This document shows positions 1-9,280 of a stretch of DNA of 64,000 nt, one piece after another. The translations under genes and the position numbers were made by a program. Origin of the DNA: Bacillota bacterium (lineage in GTDB: Bacteria; Bacillota; Clostridia; Lachnospirales; Bianqueaceae); assembly GCA_017442535.1 (NCBI GenBank), contig JAFRZL010000027.1:1-64000 (forward strand), written 5' to 3'. Positions within the stretch are counted from its first letter, which is position 1. Every line of letters begins with the position of its first letter. The notes under the pieces were generated by a model, which made no database searches, was not told the origin of the DNA, and saw only the letters and a program-made list of their open reading frames with translations.

Positions 1-317
1 TCACAGACACGCAGATCAGTTCCCGCAAAAAACTCTGTAATGAAATACTCCTGCCCGTTATAATGGCAGGCGCCGAAAAAAGATGGAATGTATGGCTGCC
101 TGTCGCTGAAGAAACAGCGATAAGCTTCGATCTCATAGGCTTTTGCCTGTTTCAGAACATATTTCGTGCATCCGTTATCAACCAACCAGACCAAATATTC
201 GTTCCCGCCTTCTTCTGAAACGAACGCCTTGACGGATGAATCACACACTCCCGGAATCTCGAATTGGGTCAGTATCGCTTTAATTTCAGATAATGATGGT
301 CGCTGTTTTTCTTCCAT
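1..317 (-). CDS. APH/choline-kinase-like phosphotransferase, N-terminal part
   Basis: The reading frame is open from an ATG at 317 to the window edge, so only about the first 105 residues are present. The translation starts MEEKQRPSLSEIKAIL and later reads YVLKQAKAYEIEAYRCF and FFGACHYNGQEYFITEFF. This resembles the N-lobe of aminoglycoside phosphotransferase-like kinases: an invariant-lysine strand (VLK), a Glu-rich helix (YEIEAYRC) and a hinge strand (FITEFF). The substrate cannot be told, since the family covers antibiotics, sugars, choline and small metabolites, and the catalytic HGD region lies outside the window. There is no strong ribosome binding site directly before the ATG. Confidence 0.6.
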   Translation of the reverse strand, partial: MEEKQRPSLSEIKAILTQFEIPGVCDSSVKAFVSEEGGNEYLVWLVDNGCTKYVLKQAKAYEIEAYRCFFSDRQPYIPSFFGACHYNGQEYFITEFFAGTDLRVC

Positions 318-422
318 ACCTCAGTCCCTCTGTAAAAATGCGGTTTGTTGAGACAATTATACCATCCCTTTTCGGCAAATTCAATTTCATCTGAAAATCA
401 ATCGTTAGGATCAAAACATCCC

Positions 423-456
423 GAGGGAGGCAACTTCCTTACGAAGTGCCTCCCTC
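423..456 (-). terminator. Rho-independent terminator after the esterase gene
   Basis: A near-perfect inverted repeat with arms GAGGGAGGCA and TGCCTCCCTC has an inner CTTC/GAAG stem. On the minus strand it is followed by GGGATGTTTTG. It lies 25 bases beyond the esterase stop and would end the ATP-grasp/esterase transcript. Confidence 0.7.
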
Positions 457-480
457 CGGACAGTCCTTCGTTTTGACCCG

Positions 481-1242
481 TTACAGATACCCGATCCGTG
501 CCAGGTGCCCCAGGAAATACGGGAACTGCTTCTGCCACCAGTCCCAGTTATGGTTCACGTCATAGCCCCAGTAATCGGCCCAGTGGGGAATGCCTTTGGC
601 CGTCAGGACCGCATCCAGCTCGCGGGTGCCTTTGAGCAGCTCCTCCTCCCAGGCCCCCTGGCCGCAGCAGAGGATGATCTGGCTCTGCCGGTACAGATCC
701 ATCCAGGGATGATCCTGCGGCATATTGGGCAGGAAATGAACGGGTGAGTTCTCATATACCAACTCATTCATCCCGTGGAAGAAAAACTCGGCGTTAAAAG
801 TACCGCTCATGCTGATCATGCCGTCAAACAGATCCGGCCTGCGGAAGAAAAAGACGCCTGCATGCACTCCTCCCATGCTGCATCCGCAGACGAGTGCCTT
901 CTCGCCTTCCCGCACATACTTCGGCCGCAGTTCATCCGTAATGTAGCGGAACCATTTTTCCTGCATTGAAGCCCGGGTCCACAGATCCGTTCCGTCCGCC
1001 GACCAGCTCTCCCCGTCGATACCGTCGGGGCAGACGATGATCATTTGTCCCGCGTCGATCCAGGGCCTCGCCACTTCCGCCATGCCGAAATTGCCGAAAT
1101 CATAAAAGCGGCCGTTCTGCGGCGGAAACGCGAAACAGATCTTACCCCCCGTGCTCAAAGCGGGATCGTCCGGCAAATAGACCTTCCATTCCATCTGCCT
1201 CTCCATGATCCGGCTGTATTGGCTGTGATACTCTTCTCTCAT
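481..1242 (-). CDS. alpha/beta-hydrolase esterase (esterase D-like fold)
   Basis: Encodes 253 residues. The nucleophile elbow GCSMGG (GxSxG type) lies near residue 120, and a His in VNHNWDWW near the C-terminus is the likely catalytic base. There is no signal peptide, so it is probably cytoplasmic. It most resembles the putative esterase families related to esterase D or enterochelin esterase; the acyl substrate is unknown. The ATG overlaps the TGA of the upstream ATP-grasp gene in an ATGA arrangement, so the two are translationally coupled and probably act in one pathway, for example an ATP-grasp ligase making a conjugate that the esterase trims. That pathway is inference. Confidence 0.75.
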   Translation of the reverse strand: MREEYHSQYSRIMERQMEWKVYLPDDPALSTGGKICFAFPPQNGRFYDFGNFGMAEVARPWIDAGQMIIVCPDGIDGESWSADGTDLWTRASMQEKWFRYITDELRPKYVREGEKALVCGCSMGGVHAGVFFFRRPDLFDGMISMSGTFNAEFFFHGMNELVYENSPVHFLPNMPQDHPWMDLYRQSQIILCCGQGAWEEELLKGTRELDAVLTAKGIPHWADYWGYDVNHNWDWWQKQFPYFLGHLARIGYL

Positions 1243-2444
1243 TTACGGTCTCCCCTGGTTGTGACCATCCGGATAAATTCCTGAACTTCTTCTTCGCTGT
1301 AGGCGTGAATCGTATAGCTGCGGCTCCCCATCGTCGCCCACATCAGCTCGGGCATCTCTTCGCACATCGCCATGCGGCTGCCATATTTGGCCATGATCTC
1401 CTCATGTGAATAAGCATAGTGGAACAGCCACTCCTTGCGGCCGGCGTAGACGCACCAGTGATCATCGCCGCTCTCCGGCAGCAGCCGTTTGTCGGCCGTC
1501 ACCATATCGGCCCAGATGCGGTAGACGTCCGTAGAATGCGCATAATTCATCATATCCGGGGTATAGCCGCCGGCAGGGCGCATATTAACCTCGAGCGCCA
1601 CAAAATCGCCGACATCGCCCAGGCCCTCTCTTGCTTCGGTCAGCTGGAAGAATTCCAGATGCACAAAGCGGCTGCGCACTTCAAAGGCCTTTAAGGCCGC
1701 CCGGCCGAGCCGGCGAAGCTGATCGGGCATGTCGCGGCTGACGTAGTAGGACAGATCCAGATCCTTGTTCACAATGTCCGCGATCGACGGCGGCCAGGCC
1801 GTCATCGATTCAAAGAGCGGTTCACCCTTTGAATCCGTAATGGCGTCATAGGAGCGGATATCGCCCACCACGAATTCTTCGATCAGGTAAGGAACGTCAG
1901 GCTTCTCGCGGAAGAACGCGGCGAGCTGGTCATCGTTTTCGAGTTTCCATGTATTGGCCGCGCCGACGCCCACATCCGGTTTGGCAATCACGGGATAGCC
2001 CCCATTTGCTGCAACAAATTCGCGTGCGGCCGCCTCGGTGCTCACCTTATGGCAGCGGGCCGTCGGAATGCCGGCCTTCTGATATACCGGCTTCATGCCT
2101 GATTTATGCTTCCAGGAATCGATCTGATCGTATTGCACACCCGTAGTGATGTGGAACTCCGTGCGCAACCTGGCATCCTGCTCCAGCCAATATTCATTAT
2201 TGGATTCGATCCAGTCCGGCTTGCCGTAACGGAACGCGAAAAAGGCAACCGCCCGGTAGACCTGGTCATAATTCTCCAGTGAATCCACCCGGTAATACTC
2301 TGTCAGCGCATTCTTTAATCCCGGCTCCAGCGAATCATAGGGTGCATCGCCTATCCCCAGAACATTCACCCCGTTCTGATACAGACGGTCGCAGAACTGC
2401 CAGTATGTATGCGGAAAATATGGTGAAATAAAAATAAAGTTCAT
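1239..2444 (-). CDS. ATP-grasp domain protein (carboxylate-amine ligase type)
   Basis: Encodes 401 residues starting MNFIFISPYFPHTYWQFC. The ATG at 2444 was chosen because GGAAGGGG lies 7 bases upstream; a longer frame to 2507 has no such site. The central part has ATP-grasp hallmarks: VIAKPDVGVGAANTWK (phosphate-binding loop), YLIEEFVVGDIRSYDA (adenine hinge) and ALEVNMRPAGGYTPDM (metal-binding E-x-N-x-R). The family joins a carboxylate to an amine or thiol through an acyl-phosphate. The substrate cannot be read from sequence. It forms a two-gene operon with the esterase, overlapping by four bases. Confidence 0.85.
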   Translation of the reverse strand: MNFIFISPYFPHTYWQFCDRLYQNGVNVLGIGDAPYDSLEPGLKNALTEYYRVDSLENYDQVYRAVAFFAFRYGKPDWIESNNEYWLEQDARLRTEFHITTGVQYDQIDSWKHKSGMKPVYQKAGIPTARCHKVSTEAAAREFVAANGGYPVIAKPDVGVGAANTWKLENDDQLAAFFREKPDVPYLIEEFVVGDIRSYDAITDSKGEPLFESMTAWPPSIADIVNKDLDLSYYVSRDMPDQLRRLGRAALKAFEVRSRFVHLEFFQLTEAREGLGDVGDFVALEVNMRPAGGYTPDMMNYAHSTDVYRIWADMVTADKRLLPESGDDHWCVYAGRKEWLFHYAYSHEEIMAKYGSRMAMCEEMPELMWATMGSRSYTIHAYSEEEVQEFIRMVTTRGDRK

Positions 2445-2573
2445 ATAAATCCCCTTCCATTTTGAATCGGACATTCCAATTATAACTGCTGAATTTTGCT
2501 CTGTCAATCTGTTTTTTCAGGAGCCGGACCCGCGGTGCAGGGACACGGATTCATTATCTCTGTAGAAAAAGTC

Positions 2574-2611
2574 AAAAAACTTCCCCGCGGCCGGTCAGGG
2601 CCGTGGGGAAG
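2574..2611 (-). terminator. Rho-independent terminator after the PP2C gene
   Basis: On the minus strand a 13-bp stem (CTTCCCCACGGCC against GGCCGCGGGGAAG) is followed by six T. It lies about 100 bases beyond the stop of the phosphatase gene and separates it from the ATP-grasp operon. Confidence 0.85.
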
Positions 2612-2712
2612 CAGGTAGGCAGATTATTCAGGATGCTTTAACGGAGGACTGACGGCCCGGAAGATACGGCGACGTTTAAGGCATTTGCCCTCACTGCCGT
2701 CCTCTAAAATAC

Positions 2713-4569
2713 TCAGGCCTTCCCCCGGTACTCGAGGCAGAGCATCGTCAGGTCGTCGAACTGCTCGCCCTCTCCCACGAAGGCATCCACGGATTCATGG
2801 ACATGCTGCAGGATCTCGCGGGGCGTGCCGTCCGCGCATTCATTGAGGGCCGCAGCCAGCCGGTTGATGCCGTAAAATTCCTCATTTGCGTTACTGGCTT
2901 CAGGAACGCCGTCCGTGTAGACAAAGAGTCTGGAACCGGGCTCCAGCTGCAGCTCATAATCCTGATACTTCATGCCCGGCATGGAGCCGATCACAAAACC
3001 GTGTTTGTCCTTGTAGAGTCTGAAGGCATCACCCGGCTGCTTCAGCATCGGATATTCGTGCGCCGCATTGGCGGCTATCAGTCTGCCGGTAGAGATCTCC
3101 AGGATTCCCAGCCAGACCGTAACGAACATATCCTTCCGGTTATTGGCCAGGATCTGCTGATTCACCGCCTCGAGCACTCCGGCGGGTGTCAGGCCTGTTG
3201 AAGTATTATTCTGAATGACGATCATGGAGATCATCATAAACAGGGCTGCGGGAATCCCTTTGCCGGAGACGTCCGCGATCACCAGGGCCAGATGATCCTC
3301 ATCGATCAGGAAGAAGTCATAGAAATCGCCGCCCACCGCTTTGGCCGGAGTCATGGACGCGTAAACATCAAACTCATGACGGTCCGGGAAGGCCGGGAAG
3401 TCGTTCGGCAGCATTTCCGCCTGGATCTGGTTGGCCAGTTCCAGCTCCGTGGAAATACGCTCTTTTTCGGCGGACATACGGGCGATATGCTCCGTATTGT
3501 CGATGATACGTGTCTGCATGGACCGGATCTCCTGATAGAGCGTCCCGATCTCGTCATTTGACTTAATGTCCAGGTTTGCAATATCTTCCTTACTGTAGCC
3601 CTCATCTCCCGCGGCAAAAGAGATCGCTGCCTGTGTCAGTTCCTGCAGCGGCCGTGTGGCCATATGACGCAGACTCTGCAGACAGATGAATACCGCGGCA
3701 GCCGTCATGAGCCCCATCAGCGTCAGATTCCGGATCAAAAAGGATTTCTGTCCGTTCACAATTTCGGTAACATCTTTGCTGTAAACGGCATAGAGACGCA
3801 CTCCGCCGCTCTCGCCCGAAAAAACATTGACAAGCTGCGGGCCCTTTCCCGAGTTCAGCCGGAATGCCTCCTCCCCTTCCCGCTCCTGATACTTCTTAAT
3901 CGCTTCGACCTGTTTCAGGCGGTTGCCATAGTCTACATAGGTCCATGGGCTCAAGGAGTCGTTATCTATCTTGTTCGCCTCTGAATAAATATTGATGCAG
4001 TTCATGATCTCCAGGTACCCGTCCGGCATCTCCGCGTACACCTGGATCCGGTCGCATCCCGTGCTGACGCACGTGGCTATAATGGTGCCGAGACTGCGAT
4101 AATGGTCCGACGCAGTGAAGTAGTAGGTGGAAAGCCTGGGTTCATGCGCATACATCCATCCCGAGATATCTTCTTCGGCTACACCGGCAGCAATTGCTTC
4201 CTGCCGGGTCTTTTCCATAAGTGCGTCGTATTCTTCCACGGTCATGATGGCATCCGCCCCGGATCCGACCTTAAACTGCGAAAGCCAGTTTCCCATGTCG
4301 CCGCCGTGAGGGTTGTTTACTGCAGCGGTATGTGCTTCTTCAAAGCCGTCATAGCTTGTGAGGCGATAGGCTGCGGCGGCATCGGCCATCCAGGAAGGCG
4401 CATACGATTCGAGCTGTTCCGCGACATATGCCAAATCCTTACGTAACGGATAGTACGCTGTCCGGGTATAGGAGCCGTAACTGATAATGATCAGGACCAT
4501 CGAAACGATCAGCAGGATTGCCGTGATCAGAATATTGAGTTTGGCAGTCAGCGAGAAACTCTTTTTCAT
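2713..4569 (-). CDS. membrane PP2C/SpoIIE-type serine phosphatase with HAMP domain
   Basis: Encodes 618 residues. The ATG at 4569 has GGAGG 8 bases upstream; the longer frame to 4602 lacks one. Order: membrane segment about 12-35, an extracytoplasmic region of about 240 residues, a second membrane segment about 278-300, a HAMP linker about 303-357, a short coiled coil, then a SpoIIE/RsbU-type PP2C domain to the end. Metal-binding acidic residues are visible in VGGDFYDF (near 411-418) and DVSGKG (near 433). Such proteins dephosphorylate STAS anti-anti-sigma factors in response to an outside signal. A STAS/ATPase pair lies about 6 kb away and is a possible but unproven target. Confidence 0.88.
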   Translation of the reverse strand: MKKSFSLTAKLNILITAILLIVSMVLIIISYGSYTRTAYYPLRKDLAYVAEQLESYAPSWMADAAAAYRLTSYDGFEEAHTAAVNNPHGGDMGNWLSQFKVGSGADAIMTVEEYDALMEKTRQEAIAAGVAEEDISGWMYAHEPRLSTYYFTASDHYRSLGTIIATCVSTGCDRIQVYAEMPDGYLEIMNCINIYSEANKIDNDSLSPWTYVDYGNRLKQVEAIKKYQEREGEEAFRLNSGKGPQLVNVFSGESGGVRLYAVYSKDVTEIVNGQKSFLIRNLTLMGLMTAAAVFICLQSLRHMATRPLQELTQAAISFAAGDEGYSKEDIANLDIKSNDEIGTLYQEIRSMQTRIIDNTEHIARMSAEKERISTELELANQIQAEMLPNDFPAFPDRHEFDVYASMTPAKAVGGDFYDFFLIDEDHLALVIADVSGKGIPAALFMMISMIVIQNNTSTGLTPAGVLEAVNQQILANNRKDMFVTVWLGILEISTGRLIAANAAHEYPMLKQPGDAFRLYKDKHGFVIGSMPGMKYQDYELQLEPGSRLFVYTDGVPEASNANEEFYGINRLAAALNECADGTPREILQHVHESVDAFVGEGEQFDDLTMLCLEYRGKA

Positions 4570-4627
4570 CGCATACACCTCCTTTCCGGGAGAAATACTC
4601 ATTAGAATTTGGCAGGGCCGGGGTGCT

Positions 4628-5389
4628 TTATTTCACCAGATAGCCGCCGTCCACGGGAATAATGGCTCCGCCCAGATAATCGCTTGCGTGAGAGGCCAGG
4701 AAGATGCAGGGACCTTTCATGTCTTCGCCGGTGCCCCAGCGGTGGGCCGGGATCCGGTCCGTGATCTGCTGATACCGCGGATTGCTGCGGTCCAGCAGGG
4801 CCTCATTCATGTCCGTAGCCATGTAGCCGGGAGCGAGGGCATTGACATTGATACCTTTGGCGAGCCAGTCATTGCTGAGCGCCTTGGTCAGCTGCGCCAC
4901 GCCGCCCTTGGCAGCGGCATAGGCGGGAATCGTCTGTCCTCCAAAGAATGAAATCATCGAAGCGACGTTAATGATTTTGCCATAGCCTTTGGGCAGCATC
5001 AGGCGGCCGGCTTCCCGGCACAGCAGAAAAACGGCGTGGAGGTTGACATCGATCACCTGATCCCACTCCTCGACGGGGAAATCTTCGGGCATGTGGCGGC
5101 GCTGGATGCCGTGGGCGTTGACTAGGATATCCAGATCACCGCCCAGTTTGTCCACCGACTCGTGAAAGGCCCTTAAAACTTCTTCTCTATGGCTGAAATC
5201 GGCTTTGACGCCGTGGCAGCGGAATCCTCTCTGCCGAAAGGATTCCGCCACCTCAAATACCCGGTCGGTCGTACCGACGATCGCCACTTCACAGCCCGCT
5301 TCCATCAGGCCTTCGGCCATGCCGCAGCCCAGGCCGCGGGTACCGCCGGTCACCAGGGCTTTTTTGCCCTGAATATCAAACAGATTCAT
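4628..5389 (-). CDS. kduD: SDR oxidoreductase, KduD-like 2-dehydro-3-deoxy-D-gluconate 5-dehydrogenase
   Basis: Encodes 253 residues, the usual size for a classical short-chain dehydrogenase. Visible motifs: cofactor loop TGGTRGLG at 14-21, NAHG at 91-94, catalytic Ser144 (NVAS), and YxxxK with Tyr157 and Lys161. The C-terminal VDGGYLV ending and the IQRR segment after NAHG recall KduD and gluconate 5-dehydrogenases. KduD interconverts diketogluconate and KDG in pectin and glycosaminoglycan breakdown. The start has AGGAGAAGG just upstream. The gene begins 12 bases after the stop of the M16C peptidase gene, so they are probably co-transcribed. Substrate assignment is by resemblance only. Confidence 0.75.
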   Translation of the reverse strand: MNLFDIQGKKALVTGGTRGLGCGMAEGLMEAGCEVAIVGTTDRVFEVAESFRQRGFRCHGVKADFSHREEVLRAFHESVDKLGGDLDILVNAHGIQRRHMPEDFPVEEWDQVIDVNLHAVFLLCREAGRLMLPKGYGKIINVASMISFFGGQTIPAYAAAKGGVAQLTKALSNDWLAKGINVNALAPGYMATDMNEALLDRSNPRYQQITDRIPAHRWGTGEDMKGPCIFLASHASDYLGGAIIPVDGGYLVK

Positions 5390-5401
5390 TACCTTCTCCT
5401 A

Positions 5402-8284
5402 TTACAGTTCTACGATCTGCAGACCGTATTCACTACAGGCCTCCAGCGCGCCGGTATGACCGACAACGCAGATGCTGCCTTCATTGGTGAGTTTGCGAAG
5501 CGGCTCAGCCCATTTGGCCAGGCTTTCCTTGGTCGTCTCGAGCATTTCGATCCGTCTCCGCTTCATATCTTCATAGGTATAGCCTGCCATATACAGGGTA
5601 TCGGCCTGCATGCTCTTCTCGAGGGGAGCTGCGAGGCGGTCGGTCGATCCGACCGTTGAAATAATATACTTCACCAGGTCATCATCGCCCTTGCAGTAGG
5701 CCTCCAGAACCTCTCCCATCCTGGCATATTCGCCGAGTGAACGGGCAGGAGTAGGATCACGGTAGGAGAATACGCTCATCATGCCTGACATGCCGGCGCT
5801 GACACCTGTACCGTAGGCGCCGCCCTGGACGCGGATCGTATTCCAGAGATAGTCCAGACGCAGCAGCGTGCAGGCTACCTGAAGGCTTCCGTCCGCTTTG
5901 CAGCCCATCGTATCCAGATGATTGGCGCGTACGGCAAAGCCGATCTGGGCAGGAATCGTGATCCCGAGCTTGTCCGGCACGGTCGTCGTATAAGCGGCCT
6001 GTTCGGGGACGGGTGTGCCCTCTTCAAAGCGGGCGAACAGATCGCCCAGCTCAGCCTTGTCGGAAGCCGCCATCGACGTAAAGAGGCGGGCGCGGCAGAC
6101 GGACTGTCCCATCACGCGCTCCACGAGCGCTTTGAAATCATCGAACCGCTCGTCAAAATGATCCGCGAAATCATGCAGGTACTGCAGATTGGTGTATCCG
6201 TTCAGTGCTTCTCCCACGGCCGCGCCGGCGGAATAATGCGCCTTGGCAACCGTCTGCGCCAAAGCGTTGCCCGCCATGATGGCATACTGCTTGGCCGACT
6301 CATTGTTCTGCAGAACGATCTTGCGGATGCTGTCCTTCGCGTCAAAAACAGTCTCGGTCAGGACTTCGTACAACAGTTCCTTGGCGTACGCCAGGTTCTT
6401 ATCCAGGACGCTGCAGCTGGCAACCAGCCAAGGCGTGCAGTGTACGCGGTCGCCTGCGCGCGTGGAGGTATCCAGCATGAAGGCCATCTCGCCCAAATAG
6501 GTCTTGACCGCGAGCTGCAGATCCGCGGTATCGGGATGCGTCTTGGTCGGAAGGTTCCCGAGGAGCCTGGGCAGGATCGAGATGTTAGTCAGTTCTTCCA
6601 GGGACAGATCGGACAGGTTGAAATACAGGGTCAGATAGGTGATGCCGTTGCTGGAAACCGGGTGGAAGATGCCCTTTACACCTTCCTCACAGAATTCCTG
6701 CGACTCAGTCCATTCGGGATCAGGCCCGACTTCGGACAGGTCAAGCTTGGGCAGGGTCGCGGCGAGCTCGGGCGAATCGGGGGCCTGCTGCCAGGCGGCA
6801 AGTTCGGCGTTTTTGCGGATGATCTCGGCCTTTTCCTCTTCCGTCCAGGAAGCCTGGAGCTCGGCCAGGCGCTCGGCCTCACGCTCGCGCTTCTCATCGC
6901 CAAGCGTGGTGGACGGCAGCAGATGCAGTTTGACCCATTCGCCCTCGTCCAGGAAGATCTCTTTGTACAGGGCTTCAAAGCCGCCGTTATCCAGCATCGC
7001 GCGCAGTTCTTCGAACGTTCCGTTCTGCAGCAGATACTGCAGGACATCGCCGCCGTAGAGCCAGCTGTCCAGCGAGCGGATATTGCGGACCAGACCGGCG
7101 GGCTCACGGAGCGTGCGGAGCTTGAATTCGATCATATTCAGGGAAGCGGTCAGCGCCTCTTTGTTAAGGCCTTCTTCCGCCACACGACGAAGCGTGTCCT
7201 TCACCAGCTGCTGCAGTTCGCCGGAGCGGGCGTCGTCCATATTGTGGGCGGCCAGTACCGTGAAGGACTGCGCCGTGCCGTCCGAAATATCCAGGTCAAA
7301 GTCCTGGGCCAGCCCGGCTTCGAGCACCGCCTTCTTGAGGGGAGCCTCATTGCTGCCCGCCAGCATATCGCAGAGCGTCATCGCGGCATAGATCCTGGTC
7401 TTGTCGGACCAGTCGGTCAGGATCCTGGCCATGGCAAAATGCGCCTTATCCCCTTCCGCGTCCTCCGGGGAGATCTCATAATAGCGGGTCTCCTCTGCGG
7501 CGACCGGCTGCTGCATGGTAATCTCGGGCAGATTGTCGGAGCGGTCATACTCCGCCAGATAGCTGTCGATCAGCGCAAGCGTTCTCTCGATCGGCACGGT
7601 ACCATCCAGATAGAAGCGCGCGTTCGACGGATGATAGAATCGATGATAGAACTCCAGATATTTCTCATAGGTCAGCTCCGGAATATGCTCCGGCTCGCCG
7701 CCCGAATTGTACTGGTAGCAGCTGTCCGGGAAGAGCATCTCGCGCAGGTCCTGATCGATCACTTCGTAGACATTAGCCATCGCGCCCTTCATCTCGTTAA
7801 AGACAACGCCCTTATAGACGGCATTGCCCTGCTCGTCAAGCTCGGGATGCCACCCTTCCTGCCAGAAAATATTCCAGCCGACCAGCGGCGCGAACACGGC
7901 GTCCAGATATACCTCCGTCAGATTCAGGAAATCCTGCTCATTACGGCTGGATACCGGGTAGATCGTCTTGTCATTAAAGGTCATCGCGTTCAGGAAGGTC
8001 TGCATGGACCCTTTCAGCAGATCCAGAAAGGGCTCTTTGACCGGGAATTTCCGGGATCCGCCAAGCACAGAGTGCTCCAGAATGTGGAAAACGCCCGTAT
8101 GATCCTCGGGCAGGGTCTTGAACGCGACCGAGAAGAGCTTGTTGCTGTCCCCGTTATCCATCCAGGCGAGCTGGGCCCCCGTCTTGTCATGCTGCATTTC
8201 CACCAGCGTGGACTTAAGTTCTTCCACACTGCGCACTCTCACTACAGTAAATCCGTTCAGTTTCTGTCCAACTGATAATTGCAT
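5402..8284 (-). CDS. M16C metallopeptidase (presequence-protease/Cym1-like insulinase family)
   Basis: Encodes 960 residues, the full length of the PreP/Cym1 M16C group. The inverted zinc motif HxxEH is HILEH at 67-71, and the third ligand is likely Glu164 in NEMKGAM. The sequence after the motif (SVLGGSRKFPVKEPF) is characteristic of the group. These enzymes enclose and degrade unfolded peptides in a two-half chamber, usually in the cytoplasm of bacteria. No signal peptide is visible. AAGGAG lies 9 bases before the ATG. A promoter with an overlapping palindrome lies upstream, and the KduD-like gene follows after 12 bases. Confidence 0.92.
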   Translation of the reverse strand: MQLSVGQKLNGFTVVRVRSVEELKSTLVEMQHDKTGAQLAWMDNGDSNKLFSVAFKTLPEDHTGVFHILEHSVLGGSRKFPVKEPFLDLLKGSMQTFLNAMTFNDKTIYPVSSRNEQDFLNLTEVYLDAVFAPLVGWNIFWQEGWHPELDEQGNAVYKGVVFNEMKGAMANVYEVIDQDLREMLFPDSCYQYNSGGEPEHIPELTYEKYLEFYHRFYHPSNARFYLDGTVPIERTLALIDSYLAEYDRSDNLPEITMQQPVAAEETRYYEISPEDAEGDKAHFAMARILTDWSDKTRIYAAMTLCDMLAGSNEAPLKKAVLEAGLAQDFDLDISDGTAQSFTVLAAHNMDDARSGELQQLVKDTLRRVAEEGLNKEALTASLNMIEFKLRTLREPAGLVRNIRSLDSWLYGGDVLQYLLQNGTFEELRAMLDNGGFEALYKEIFLDEGEWVKLHLLPSTTLGDEKREREAERLAELQASWTEEEKAEIIRKNAELAAWQQAPDSPELAATLPKLDLSEVGPDPEWTESQEFCEEGVKGIFHPVSSNGITYLTLYFNLSDLSLEELTNISILPRLLGNLPTKTHPDTADLQLAVKTYLGEMAFMLDTSTRAGDRVHCTPWLVASCSVLDKNLAYAKELLYEVLTETVFDAKDSIRKIVLQNNESAKQYAIMAGNALAQTVAKAHYSAGAAVGEALNGYTNLQYLHDFADHFDERFDDFKALVERVMGQSVCRARLFTSMAASDKAELGDLFARFEEGTPVPEQAAYTTTVPDKLGITIPAQIGFAVRANHLDTMGCKADGSLQVACTLLRLDYLWNTIRVQGGAYGTGVSAGMSGMMSVFSYRDPTPARSLGEYARMGEVLEAYCKGDDDLVKYIISTVGSTDRLAAPLEKSMQADTLYMAGYTYEDMKRRRIEMLETTKESLAKWAEPLRKLTNEGSICVVGHTGALEACSEYGLQIVEL

Positions 8285-8335
8285 GCGTTAATCTCCTTTC
8301 CGTGCCGGTTTCTGTCCCGGCCATCATCGCTTTAC

Positions 8336-8370
8336 CGGTAAATTATATCACATATTTACCGTGAGTACAA
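8336..8370 (-). promoter_or_regulatory. Promoter of the M16C gene with overlapping palindromic operator
   Basis: On the minus strand TTGTAC (8365-8370), a 17-base spacer and TATAAT (8342-8347) form a promoter. A palindrome with arms CGGTAAAT and ATTTACCG, separated by 10 bases (8336-8361), covers the -10 box and most of the spacer. A protein bound there would block RNA polymerase, so it is a candidate repressor operator. The regulator is not known. Confidence 0.6.
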
Positions 8371-8418
8371 CTGTCCGCGTAGAATTGCCTCAAAGCGGGA
8401 AGAAATCCCCTCTTTCGC

Positions 8419-8447
8419 TTGCATTCCCCGCGGCCATCCGTTATAAT
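8419..8447 (+). promoter_or_regulatory. Sigma-A-type promoter of the AAC(3)-like gene
   Basis: TTGCAT at 8419-8424 and TATAAT at 8442-8447 are separated by exactly 17 bases. They stand 33 bases before the ATG of the acetyltransferase gene. Confidence 0.7.
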
Positions 8448-8479
8448 GAAAACAGCATTATTCTTCCAAGGAGGACCTT

Positions 8480-9253
8480 ATGATCACGATCCGCGATTTG
8501 CAGCAGGACCTGGAGGCCATGGGCATCCGGCCGTCCGATACCGTCTGTATCCATACATCTCTGCGCTCCGTCGGCCCGGTAGAGGGCGGGGCGGAGGCTT
8601 TTATCCGGGCTTTTACGGATTATCTGCGGAACGGGCTGCTGGTGGTGCCGACGCATACCTGGGCCAGTGTGCGTCCTGAGTCCCCCGTCTATGATGTGCG
8701 CCGCACGGAGCCCTGCATCGGTGTTGTGCCGAAGATCGCGGCCTTCCATCCGGACGGTGTCCGCTCCATGCATGCCACGCACTCCGTTGCTGTTTTCGGT
8801 AGACGGGCTGCAGAATATGCGCAGCTTGACAACCACGCCGCGACCCCCACGCCCGCTGAAGGCTGCTTCGGGCACCTGTATGACGAGCACGCCAAAATAC
8901 TCCTGATCGGCGTCGGTCAGGAGCGGCATACATTTATCCATGTGACGGAAGAGATCGTGGACGTGCCCCTGCGCCTCTCCGAGCCCTTTGAAGTTACCCT
9001 GATCGACCGGGAAGGCCGCGCCGAAAAGCGCATGATTCAGCGGCATTTTAACCCTTATTGCGCCCACATTTCCGAGAATTTCGTCAAATTCGATCCGATT
9101 TTTGCCGCGAAAGGAGCGGTAACCATGCAGCGTCTCGGCAATGCCAGCGTGCAGCTCTGTGACGCTGTACGCTGCCAGGACATCACCGTCCGCCTGTGGC
9201 GCGAAGCGCTCGCCGCCGGCCGCGACCTGACGGTGGATATGAGGGCGGTATAG
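8480..9253 (+). CDS. AAC(3)-family N-acetyltransferase
   Basis: Encodes 257 residues. It starts MITIRDLQQDLEAMGIRPSD and continues with VCIHTSLRSVGPVEGG, the strand and loop typical of aminoglycoside 3-N-acetyltransferase (Antibiotic_NAT family, YokD-like). Later VVPTHTWASV, MHATHSVAVFG and VGQERHTFIHVTEE match conserved segments, including the His-bearing catalytic region. The family transfers acetyl from acetyl-CoA to an amine; many chromosomal members are not resistance enzymes. AAGGAGG precedes the ATG by 6 bases. The gene has its own promoter and is divergent from the M16C gene. Confidence 0.88.
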   Translation: MITIRDLQQDLEAMGIRPSDTVCIHTSLRSVGPVEGGAEAFIRAFTDYLRNGLLVVPTHTWASVRPESPVYDVRRTEPCIGVVPKIAAFHPDGVRSMHATHSVAVFGRRAAEYAQLDNHAATPTPAEGCFGHLYDEHAKILLIGVGQERHTFIHVTEEIVDVPLRLSEPFEVTLIDREGRAEKRMIQRHFNPYCAHISENFVKFDPIFAAKGAVTMQRLGNASVQLCDAVRCQDITVRLWREALAAGRDLTVDMRAV

Positions 9254-9280
9254 AATTACGATTCATGAAAGGAGATTACC

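Noticed and set aside
1-317. Plus-strand small ORF at 166-351
   Set aside because: It lies antisense to the APH-like coding region, which has a consistent translation through the window edge.
5918-8275. 785-codon open frame on the plus strand, antisense to the M16C gene
   Set aside because: It mirrors codon bias of the real gene; the translation has no recognisable motif and no ribosome binding site, while the minus strand has HILEH and full family length.
8480-9253. AAC(3)-like gene as proof of antibiotic resistance
   Set aside because: Many chromosomal members of the family do not confer resistance; sequence alone cannot decide.
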